Translations under genes and position numbers: made by a program | Origin: JBQCEE01 sp051960575 | GTDB taxonomy: Bacteria; Actinomycetota; Actinomycetes; Mycobacteriales; Jatrophihabitantaceae | Direction: 5' to 3' | DNA length: 16,172 nt | Assembly: GCF_051960575.1 (NCBI RefSeq) | Contig: NZ_JBQCEE010000181.1 | Location: 1 to 16,172 of the forward strand | The notes under the pieces: model-generated | The model's input: the letters and a program-made list of their open reading frames with translations, nothing else | Told to the model about the DNA's origin: nothing | Database searches by the model: none | Part shown: piece after piece, positions 1 through 5,846 of the stretch | How positions within the stretch are numbered: the stretch's first letter is position 1 | How the letters are laid out: each line of letters starts with the position of its first letter

Positions 1-953
1 CGCTCGCCGCCGCCCTGCACCTCGCCGTCCGCGAGCTCGCCGGCCGCAACGAGGACGAGGCCACGCACGTCCTGGGCGTGATCAAGTCCTTCGCCCAGCG
101 CGACGACCGCGCCCCGGCGTCCAAGGCGGCAGCCCCGAAGCTGCGCGACCGGTGGCAGCCCGGTATCGACGTGCCCGCCGTGCCCGGACGCGCCGACTCG
201 GGCGACATCGAGATCGACCTGGTCGAGCTGCTCACCGACGTCGCCGGCCTCGCCGCCGACACCGGGCGGGGCATCGCCGTCTTCATCGACGAGATGCAGG
301 ACCTCATGACCGACGACGTGTCCGCGCTGTGCGCCGCGTGCCACGAACTGTCGCAGCAGTCGCTGCCGCTGGTGGTCGTCGGCGCCGGCCTGCCCCACCT
401 GCCCGCCGTGCTGTCGGCGTCGAAGTCCTACAGCGAACGGCTCTTCAAGTACTCGCGGATCGACCGGCTCGACCGGGCCGCCGCCGACGCCGCGCTGCAG
501 CTGCCGGCCAAGGGCGAGGACGCCGAGTTCGACGAGGAGGCGCTCGAGGCGATGTACGCGGCCACGGGCGGGTACCCGTACTTCGTCCAGGCCTACGGCA
601 AGACGGCCTGGGACGTCGCGCCGCGCTCGCCGATCACGGCCGCGGACATCGCCGTCGCCGCGCCGGAGGCCGAGGCGGAACTCGCCGTCGGCTTCTTCGG
701 ATCGCGCTTCGAGCGGGCGACGCCGGCCGAGCGCGAGTACCTGCGCGCCATGGCCGATCTGGCCGAACCGGACGCCGCCGACGACTCGGTGCCGACCGCC
801 GCCGTCGCCCAGGCCCTCGGCCGGCCGCCGCAGTCGCTGTCGCCGGCCCGCGACGGGCTGCTCAAGAAGGGGCTCGTGTACAGCGGGCAGCGCGGACGCA
901 TCGCCTTCACCGTGCCGCACTTCGGGCGCTACCTGCGGCGGCAGGACGTCTGA
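1..953 (+). CDS. Orc1-like AAA ATPase / ATP-binding protein, 5' part missing
   Basis: The reading frame is open from base 3 to the TGA at 951-953, so the gene enters the window from the left and about 316 C-terminal residues are visible. A Walker B motif (VFIDEMQ, about visible residues 93-99) follows a hydrophobic strand, and a strand reading LPLVVVGAGLP resembles the sensor-1 strand of Orc1/STAND-like AAA ATPases. Next come a SYSERLFKYSRI segment, typical of this group, and a GGYPYFVQAYG lid-like helix. The last 70 or so residues look like a winged helix. The Walker A loop must lie upstream of the window, so catalytic competence cannot be checked. The family is usually annotated only as AAA family ATPase, and the substrate is unknown. 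The call as an AAA ATPase is firm; any role would be a guess. Confidence 0.85.
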   Translation, partial: LAAALHLAVRELAGRNEDEATHVLGVIKSFAQRDDRAPASKAAAPKLRDRWQPGIDVPAVPGRADSGDIEIDLVELLTDVAGLAADTGRGIAVFIDEMQDLMTDDVSALCAACHELSQQSLPLVVVGAGLPHLPAVLSASKSYSERLFKYSRIDRLDRAAADAALQLPAKGEDAEFDEEALEAMYAATGGYPYFVQAYGKTAWDVAPRSPITAADIAVAAPEAEAELAVGFFGSRFERATPAEREYLRAMADLAEPDAADDSVPTAAVAQALGRPPQSLSPARDGLLKKGLVYSGQRGRIAFTVPHFGRYLRRQDV

Positions 954-975
954 CGCCCGACGTCCGAGCGCCGCT

Positions 976-1017
976 CGCCGGTCTGGCGATTCGCCGAGCC
1001 CGGGCGGCCGACCGGCG
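976..1017. terminator. Possible weak hairpin after the ATPase gene
   Basis: An 8-bp inverted repeat, CGCCGGTC (976-983) and GACCGGCG (1010-1017), encloses a smaller GGCG/CGCC hairpin just after the ATPase stop. There is no T tract. In DNA this GC-rich such repeats arise easily, so this is only a candidate 3' end. The rest of the 954-1039 gap shows no clear promoter or Shine-Dalgarno sequence for the next gene. Confidence 0.2.
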
Positions 1018-1039
1018 CCGGCTTCGGCAGACTGCGCCC

Positions 1040-2035
1040 ATGCGCCTGCCCGCCCGTCCGCGTGCTCGGCGGGGGTCGCGGGCGGCGACCGTGGCGGGCG
1101 GTGCTGCGCTCGCGGTCTGCGCGCTCGGCGTCGCCGCACACTGGTGGACGCCACGGGTGAGCGTCCTGCTCGGTCTCACCGCGTTCGCTCCCTGGCTCAT
1201 GCTGGCCGGTCCGTTCGCGCTGGCGTTGCTGCTCGGTGCGTCGCGTCGCGTCGGGGCGGTCGTCGCCGCGGCGCTGTGCGTCGTCTCGGTCGTCACGCAA
1301 CTCCCGTTGTACGTCGCCGACACGGCACCCCGCGACGCCCGCACCGTCGTGGTGATGACGCTGAACCTGCGGCTCGGGCTGGCGTCACCGGCCGCGGTCG
1401 TGGCCGCGGTGCGGCGCGACCGGGTCGATCTGCTGATGACCGAGGAGCTCACCGACGCCGAGAACGACGCGCTGCTGCGAGCCGGGCTCGCCGGGGTGCT
1501 GCCGTCTCGCGAGGTCGCGCCGGCCGGCGGCGCGACGGGCACCGGGCTGTGGAGCCGCTGGCCGTTGCACGACCAGCGCCGGCGCGACGACTTCGCGTTC
1601 GAGTTCGTCACCGCGCAGGTCGACATCCCCGGCGTCAGCTGTGCGCCGACTGTCGCGGCGCTGCACATGCAGGGTCCGTGGCCGCACGCCGCGGGATGGG
1701 ATCGCGACATCGCACACCTGCCGTCGGTGCTGGACGAGCTCGGTGCCACGCCCTGCGCCCTGCTCGTCGGCGGCGACTTCAACGCGACGCCCGACGTCGC
1801 GCAGTTCCGCCGCCTGCTCACGCACGGCCGGGCGGACGCCGCCGAGCAGGCCGGCGCCGGGCTGACGGCGACCTACCCGGCCGGGCACTGGTACCCGCCG
1901 TTGATCGCCATCGACCACGTGCTGACCCGGCGCGCCGTGGCCGTCGGCGTGCACACCGTCAGCGTGCCGGGGTCGGATCACCGGGGCCTCGTCGCGTCCG
2001 TCGCCGTGCCACGGGATCGGCCCTCCGCGAGCTGA
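1040..2035 (+). CDS. Membrane-anchored endonuclease/exonuclease/phosphatase family protein
   Basis: A 331-residue protein with a basic N-terminus, then about three transmembrane segments (residues 17-33, 41-66, 71-93) and a C-terminal EEP (DNase I-like) domain, probably extracytoplasmic. The metal and catalytic signature is intact: the start-strand TLNLR (N109), a TEE pair near 135, an ALHM strand (H209), GGDFNATP (244-251), IDHVL (291-295) and SDHR (312-315). The family cleaves phosphodiester or phosphoester bonds with a divalent metal; this group of actinobacterial membrane EEP proteins has no agreed substrate. I chose the ATG at 1040 because the hydrophobic N-terminus begins there and the upstream part of the open frame is arginine-rich shadow of the ATPase gene. 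No strong ribosome binding site precedes it. It converges with the methyltransferase gene, and the stop codons are adjacent. Confidence 0.85.
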   Translation: MRLPARPRARRGSRAATVAGGAALAVCALGVAAHWWTPRVSVLLGLTAFAPWLMLAGPFALALLLGASRRVGAVVAAALCVVSVVTQLPLYVADTAPRDARTVVVMTLNLRLGLASPAAVVAAVRRDRVDLLMTEELTDAENDALLRAGLAGVLPSREVAPAGGATGTGLWSRWPLHDQRRRDDFAFEFVTAQVDIPGVSCAPTVAALHMQGPWPHAAGWDRDIAHLPSVLDELGATPCALLVGGDFNATPDVAQFRRLLTHGRADAAEQAGAGLTATYPAGHWYPPLIAIDHVLTRRAVAVGVHTVSVPGSDHRGLVASVAVPRDRPSAS

Positions 2036-2046
2036 TCAGTCCGCGG
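2025..2046. terminator. Interrupted palindrome centred on two convergent stop codons
   Basis: CTGATCAG (2032-2039) is a perfect palindrome that contains both stop codons, TGA at 2033-2035 on the + strand and TCA at 2036-2038 for the minus gene. It is flanked symmetrically by CCGCG (2025-2029) and CGCGG (2042-2046), with a two-base mismatch on each side. It could act as a short bidirectional terminator, but there is no T tract and the stem is short. Confidence 0.3.
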
Positions 2047-2662
2047 GCGCGTCCGCGTGCTGCCTGATCCAGGCGTGCATCGCGATGCCGGCGGCGACGC
2101 CGGCGTTGATCGAGCGGGTCGACCCGTACTGCGCGATCGAGTAGGTGACCGTGGCGGCGGCACGCGCCTCGTCGGTGAGCCCGCTGCCCTCCTGCCCGAA
2201 CAGCAGCAGCGCGTTGTGCGGCAGCCCGGCCGACTCGAGCGGCAGCGCACCGGGCAGGTTGTCGACGGCGACGATCACGTAGTCGGCGGCGTGCGCCACG
2301 AGCCCGGCGACGTCCGGCACGTGCGCGACGTGCTGGTAGCGGTCGGTGACCATCGCGCCGCGCCGGTTCCACCGGCGCCGGCCGACGATCACCACCTCGC
2401 GGGCGAGGAACGCGTTGGCCGTGCGCACGACGGTGCCGATGTTGAGGTCGTGGCGCCAGTTCTCGATGGCGACGGCGAAGCCGTGGCGGCGGGTGTCGAG
2501 GTCGGCGACGATCGCCTCGACCGTCCAGTAGCGGTAGCGGTCGACGACGTTGCGGCGGTCGCCGTGCTCGAGCAGCACCGGGTCGAGGCGCGGGTCGTCC
2601 GGCCAGGGCGTCGGGTGCGGGCCGACGCCGACCGTCTCGTCCGGCGGGGACGCCTCGGTCAG
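2036..2662 (-). CDS. TrmH/SpoU-family RNA 2'-O-methyltransferase
   Basis: A SPOUT-fold RNA ribose methyltransferase using S-adenosylmethionine; the target nucleotide (tRNA or rRNA) is not known for this subgroup. The three SpoU motifs are present: an NWRHDLNIGTVVRTANAF segment (motif 1, with the conserved Asn and Arg), LLLFGQEGSGL (motif 2) and QYGSTRSINAGVAAGIA (motif 3), which form the knotted SAM site. A GTG at 2576-2578 would give 180 residues, but the upstream in-frame sequence GPHPTPWPDDPRLDP matches the N-terminus I recall from actinobacterial homologues. I therefore place the start at the CTG at 2660-2662, giving 208 residues and a CTGA overlap with the pyrE stop. No ATG, GTG or TTG occurs in frame between the pyrE stop and the GTG. 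Synteny (next to pyrE, near clpB) resembles M. tuberculosis Rv0380c. Function is firm at family level; the start is inferred. Confidence 0.85.
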   Translation of the reverse strand: MTEASPPDETVGVGPHPTPWPDDPRLDPVLLEHGDRRNVVDRYRYWTVEAIVADLDTRRHGFAVAIENWRHDLNIGTVVRTANAFLAREVVIVGRRRWNRRGAMVTDRYQHVAHVPDVAGLVAHAADYVIVAVDNLPGALPLESAGLPHNALLLFGQEGSGLTDEARAAATVTYSIAQYGSTRSINAGVAAGIAMHAWIRQHADAPAD

Positions 2663-3186
2663 CTCAGACCCAGGTCGGCGAGGGTGTACGCGCTGCGGTA
2701 CTCGAGCCCGGCGGCCTCGATCGCCGCCCGCGCGCCGCGGTCGACGACGGTCGCGACGCCGACGACGGTGGCCCCGGCCTCGCGCGCGGCCTCGACCGGG
2801 GTGAGCGGCGAGCCGCCGGTGGTCGAGACGTCCTCGACGATCAGCACGCGCCGGCCCTCGATCGACGGGCCCTCGATGCGCTGCTGCATGCCGTGCTGCT
2901 TCTCGGCCTTCCGCACGACGAATGAGTCGACGGTGCCGCCGGACGCGTGCAGGATGGCCGTCCCGACCGGGTCGGCGCCGAGGGTGAGCCCGCCGGCGGC
3001 GGCGTAGTCCCAGTCGGCCGTGACCTCGCGCAGCACCCGGCCGACGAGCGGCGCCGCGGTGCGGTGCAGCGTGATGCGGCGCAGGTCGATGTAGTAGTCG
3101 GCCTCACGACCCGACGAGAGGATCACCTTGCCGTGCACGACGGCGAGGTCCTTGATGAGCTGCAGCAGGTCGTCGCGATCCGACAT
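2659..3186 (-). CDS. pyrE: Orotate phosphoribosyltransferase
   Basis: Makes orotidine 5'-monophosphate from orotate and PRPP in de novo pyrimidine synthesis; cytoplasmic. The 175-residue length is normal for the short actinobacterial form. The PRPP-binding motif is complete at residues 114-126 (VLIVEDVSTTGGS), the flexible catalytic loop RKAEKQHG lies at 92-99, and the N-terminal SSGREADYYIDLRR segment is typical. The ATG at 3184-3186 directly follows the TGA of the upstream gene (3187-3189), and a GGAGG ribosome binding site (3192-3196 on the complement) lies five bases before it inside that gene. Its own TGA overlaps the proposed CTG start of the methyltransferase. These junctions imply one coupled operon. 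The other genes of the pyr pathway are not in the window. Confidence 0.96.
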   Translation of the reverse strand: MSDRDDLLQLIKDLAVVHGKVILSSGREADYYIDLRRITLHRTAAPLVGRVLREVTADWDYAAAGGLTLGADPVGTAILHASGGTVDSFVVRKAEKQHGMQQRIEGPSIEGRRVLIVEDVSTTGGSPLTPVEAAREAGATVVGVATVVDRGARAAIEAAGLEYRSAYTLADLGLS

Positions 3187-4002
3187 TCAGTCCTCCGTGC
3201 GGCGCGACTTCGCCGCGGCCTTGGCCCGGCTGCGGGCGAGGGCGGCGCCCTTGGCGACGGCGTCGGCCTCGGCGCGGCGCTTGTCCGGGCGCTTGGTCAT
3301 GTCCACCGAGGCGACCGGCTCGGCGTCCACGACGCGCGGCTCGGCCGAGCGAGCGGCCGGACGCGGGCCGAACAGCCCACCGCCGCCGCCACCGAACAGG
3401 CCGCCGCGCCCACCCGACCGGGCCGGGCGGGGCGGCAGTGTTTCGGCCACCGCGGCGCGCACGTCCCGGAAGTACTGCCGCGACTGCGGCACGAACAACA
3501 TCACCAAGCTCACCGTCGACGCGAGGCCGACGACGAACTGGGCGATCTTCAGCCCGGTCGGCAGGTTGCTCGCGATGCTCAGCATCTGCAGCGGCACCGT
3601 CTGCAGCACCGCCAGCACGACGACCGCCCAGCGGGCCGGGCTGGCGCCACGCGTGCGGCGCAGCGCGAAGACGATCACGACGAGGATGAACGCGAACAGG
3701 ATGCTCGTGAGCAGCGAGCTCTTCATCGCGTTGTCGACCTGGGTGTGCAGGTCGTCGAGCACCTTGCCCGGCAGCTGCTGCATGGTCGACGCCGAGGTCG
3801 TGAACTTCTTCTTCGTGACCGTCGAGGTGCCGTTCTTGAACAGCCAGCTGGTGTAGGCCGACTTCTCGGCCCGGAGCGCCAGGGCGACGCCCACCATCGC
3901 CAGGGCCTGCACGATCAGCGCGATGCTCGCGAAGTCGATGGTGCGGGGCGGCTTCACCTGCTGTGGCTTCTGTGGCTTCGCCGGTCGGGAGGTCTCGCTC
4001 AC
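3187..4002 (-). CDS. Four-helix membrane protein with Gly-Phe-rich, basic cytoplasmic tail
   Basis: A 271-residue protein without a recognised catalytic motif. Residues 1-22 are basic and proline-rich. Predicted membrane helices are at about 24-43, 97-114, 124-144 and 152-171; a roughly 50-residue polar loop between the first two contains KKK and many Thr/Ser. The tail from 172 on holds two GGLFG units separated by a glycine run (199-212), an acidic stretch (VVDAEPVASVD) and a lysine/arginine/alanine-rich end. The arrangement with pyrE next to clpB suggests it is the counterpart of M. tuberculosis Rv0383c; that is inferred from position, not alignment. The start is a GTG at 4000-4002 with no Shine-Dalgarno sequence, and a possible -10 box sits where a leaderless message would begin. 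Function unknown. Confidence 0.8.
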   Translation of the reverse strand: MSETSRPAKPQKPQQVKPPRTIDFASIALIVQALAMVGVALALRAEKSAYTSWLFKNGTSTVTKKKFTTSASTMQQLPGKVLDDLHTQVDNAMKSSLLTSILFAFILVVIVFALRRTRGASPARWAVVVLAVLQTVPLQMLSIASNLPTGLKIAQFVVGLASTVSLVMLFVPQSRQYFRDVRAAVAETLPPRPARSGGRGGLFGGGGGGLFGPRPAARSAEPRVVDAEPVASVDMTKRPDKRRAEADAVAKGAALARSRAKAAAKSRRTED

Positions 4003-4009
4003 GCGGGTG

Positions 4010-4015
4010 AGTGTA
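4010..4015 (-). promoter_or_regulatory. Possible -10 box of the membrane protein-pyrE-methyltransferase operon
   Basis: On the minus strand the hexamer TACACT ends seven bases before the GTG start at 4002-4000. That spacing would place transcription initiation at or next to the start codon, as in leaderless actinobacterial mRNAs, and would explain the missing ribosome binding site. No good -35 is visible 16-18 bases upstream, so the call is tentative. Confidence 0.35.
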
Positions 4016-4085
4016 TGTGTCGGCCGGGGCGCACAGCGGCGGCGATTACCCTGCGGACAGGATCACCGGGCCGAGGAGGGGTGCG

Positions 4086-4730
4086 ATGACCGACCAGCAG
4101 TCGGGAGAGCCCGCCCCCGCGCCGCTCGACCCGGACGACCCGTACCGCTTCGGACGGCCGGACGAAACGCCCCCCGCGGCCGAGCCGCCGACGTACCAGC
4201 ACCCGGCGCCGGTCGACGGCTGGGTGGCCTATCCGCCGCCGCCCGCCGACGACGACCGCGCCCGCCGGTACGGCCCGTCGCCGTACGCGAACGTGCCGCC
4301 GCCCCCGTCCGTCCAGCCGCCGCCCGATCCGTACCAGGGGCCGCCCGACCCGTACCGACCCCCGCCGGTCGCCGGCGGGCCGGGACAGCCCCCGTACCCC
4401 CCGCCGCCGTACTCGCCGGGCGCGCCACCGGCCGCCTCGACCCGCACGGCGACCGCGGCGCTCGTGCTCGGCCTGGTGTCGATCCCGTTCGCGACGTTCG
4501 CCTACCTCGACGTCGTGCCGGTGCTGCTCGCCGTCTTCTTCGGCCTCAAAGTGCTCAACGAGCAGCGCCCCGGACGCAGCAATGCGATCGTCGGGCTGGT
4601 GGCGGCCGCCGTCGGGGCGGTGCTCGCGATCGTGGTGTCCGTGCAGCTCACCAGTGCGGTCGGCCGGTGCGGCGGGTGGGGCAACGCCCAGGACGCCGGC
4701 TTCCGGCAGTGCGTCCAGAACCAGCTGTGA
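4086..4730 (+). CDS. Proline-rich DUF4190-like membrane protein
   Basis: A 214-residue protein. Residues 1-119 are low-complexity, rich in Pro, Asp, Tyr and Ala with repeated DPY and PPPY units, and are probably disordered and cytoplasmic. Two hydrophobic segments follow, about 122-156 (with a GLVSIPFA turn) and 166-187, separated by a short polar loop RPGRSN; this hairpin resembles the DUF4190 fold seen in many actinobacterial envelope proteins. The short external tail carries two cysteines (C195, C209) that could form a disulfide. The ATG at 4086 is chosen because GAGGAG (4073-4078) lies seven bases upstream; the open frame reaches further up but no ribosome binding site supports it. Divergent from the membrane protein-pyrE operon and convergent with the next small gene. 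Function unknown. Confidence 0.8.
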   Translation: MTDQQSGEPAPAPLDPDDPYRFGRPDETPPAAEPPTYQHPAPVDGWVAYPPPPADDDRARRYGPSPYANVPPPPSVQPPPDPYQGPPDPYRPPPVAGGPGQPPYPPPPYSPGAPPAASTRTATAALVLGLVSIPFATFAYLDVVPVLLAVFFGLKVLNEQRPGRSNAIVGLVAAAVGAVLAIVVSVQLTSAVGRCGGWGNAQDAGFRQCVQNQL

Positions 4731-4748
4731 CCGCGGCGGTCACTGGTT
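4719..4748. terminator. Palindrome shared by two convergent gene ends
   Basis: GTGACCGC (4727-4734), one central base and GCGGTCAC (4736-4743) form a perfect inverted repeat that includes the TGA of the left gene and the TCA of the right gene. Outside it AACCA (4719-4723) pairs with TGGTT (4744-4748) across a three-base bulge. The hairpin could act in both directions, although no T run follows on either strand. Confidence 0.4.
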
Positions 4749-5036
4749 GAGCGGGGTCGGCGCCTCGCCGCCCGCGAGCAGGCCGATGAGCAGCAGCACA
4801 CCGTCGACCGCGCCCACGCCGAAGGCGAGGTAGGCGTAGCCGAGGTCGTACCGCCCGCCGCGGGCACGCTGCGCGGCGATCGACGACAGCAGCATCGTGA
4901 CCACGACGAGCAGCAGTTGCAGCACGAAGATGCCGGCCACCCCGGTGGCGACGGCGAGCGCGGCGACCGGGTCGAGGCCGCCGCTGCGAGCGGGCTTGGG
5001 CTCGGCCTGTGACGACTCGCTCCCGTCCGGGATCAT
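4740..5036 (-). CDS. Small two-helix membrane protein
   Basis: A 98-residue protein not recognised as a named family. The N-terminal 20 residues are polar and charged; hydrophobic segments cover about 24-52 and 66-89, joined by a basic loop (QRARGGRYD); the tail is short. The ATG at 5034-5036 is the only good start, with no clear Shine-Dalgarno sequence. It is convergent with the proline-rich gene to its left, nine bases apart, and divergent from the Pro/Gly-rich gene to its right with start codons almost touching. Coding is supported by the typical actinobacterial G/C third-position bias and plausible membrane topology. It could be an accessory subunit of one of its neighbours, but nothing in the sequence shows this. 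Confidence 0.65.
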   Translation of the reverse strand: MIPDGSESSQAEPKPARSGGLDPVAALAVATGVAGIFVLQLLLVVVTMLLSSIAAQRARGGRYDLGYAYLAFGVGAVDGVLLLIGLLAGGEAPTPLNQ

Positions 5037-5052
5037 GCCGCATCATGGCACG

Positions 5053-5766
5053 GTGACCCCCGACCCGACGGCGACCTCCGGGTGGGAACCCTTCGATCCG
5101 TACGACCCCGCCGGCCCGCAGTACGTACCCGCGGGGTTCGGGGGCGCGGCGTCACCGCCCGGCTGGGCAGCGGCCCCGCCCACCGCACCGCCGCCGTCGG
5201 TCGCGCCGCCGGCCTATCCGCCGCCCGTCGCGCCCGGCCCCGCGCCGACGTACGGCTACCCCCCGCCGCCCCCGTACGGCGGCTCGTACCCCGTCGCCGG
5301 CTACGGGCCCTACGGCGGCGGGTACGTGCCGAACCGGCCGCCCCTGCGTCCGGGTGTCGTCACCGCGGCGAGCGTCGTCGCCTGGGTGCTCGCCGGCCTG
5401 TTGATCCTCTGCGCGCTCGGGCTGTTCACCGGCGCGAAGTTCTTCGAGGAGTTGCACGCCAACGGCTACGAGACGGCGGACCTGACGGGCGAGTTCGTCT
5501 TCGACGGCATCGCCAACGGGATCGCGGCGGCCCTGCTCATCACCGGCGGCGTGCAGTACTCGGCCCGTCGCCCGTGGGGACGCGGCCTCGTGCTCGTCGG
5601 CGGCGGCATCGCCTTCGCGCTGTCGGTGTACTGGATCGTCCGGCTGCCGAGCATCCTGGTCTTCTGGTCGTTCGTCTTCGCGACCATCTCGGTGGCCCTG
5701 CTGGTACTGGGCGTCCTGCCCGCCGGCCGCCGCTGGCTCGCCGACGCCCCCCGTCCCCGGCCCTGA
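5053..5766 (+). CDS. Pro/Gly/Tyr-rich N-terminus with four-helix membrane domain
   Basis: From the GTG at 5053 the protein has 237 residues; from an in-frame ATG at 5035 it would have 243. Neither start has a good ribosome binding site, so the choice is uncertain; 5053 avoids overlapping the divergent gene that begins at 5036. Residues 1-98 are low-complexity (runs of PPP, GYG, PYGGG, one WEPFDPYDP). Hydrophobic helices lie at about 101-124, 150-166, 176-195 and 199-222, with a 25-residue polar loop containing FFEELHANGYE after the first. The architecture, a disordered proline-rich head plus a small membrane domain, parallels the gene at 4086, but the membrane parts do not obviously match. 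No function can be assigned. The gene ends just before a long hairpin. Confidence 0.75.
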   Translation: MTPDPTATSGWEPFDPYDPAGPQYVPAGFGGAASPPGWAAAPPTAPPPSVAPPAYPPPVAPGPAPTYGYPPPPPYGGSYPVAGYGPYGGGYVPNRPPLRPGVVTAASVVAWVLAGLLILCALGLFTGAKFFEELHANGYETADLTGEFVFDGIANGIAAALLITGGVQYSARRPWGRGLVLVGGGIAFALSVYWIVRLPSILVFWSFVFATISVALLVLGVLPAGRRWLADAPRPRP

Positions 5767-5770
5767 AGCA

Positions 5771-5835
5771 CGCGAAACCCCCTCGTCCGGCTCGTTCTCC
5801 ATCCCGGAAATGAGCCACACGAGGGGGTTCTCGCG
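5771..5835 (-). terminator. Long terminator-like hairpin at the 3' end of clpB (copy 1 of 2)
   Basis: Read on the minus strand, it begins 12 bases after the clpB stop. The outer stem pairs CGCGAGAACCCCCTCGT with ACGAGGGGGTTTCGCG with one bulged base, and the inner stem pairs GGCTC with GAGCC, for roughly 22 pairs in all. A G-U pair is available only in the minus-strand RNA, and the GGGGGTTT run is in its 3' arm. It lies between convergent genes and could also stop transcription from the + strand. A close relative occurs at 13112-13175. Confidence 0.8.
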
Positions 5836-5846
5836 CGTCGGGCCGC

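Noticed and set aside
152..1039. N-terminal extension of the EEP-family protein
   Set aside because: The extension is arginine-rich shadow of the ATPase gene; the membrane segments and conserved domain begin after the ATG at 1040.
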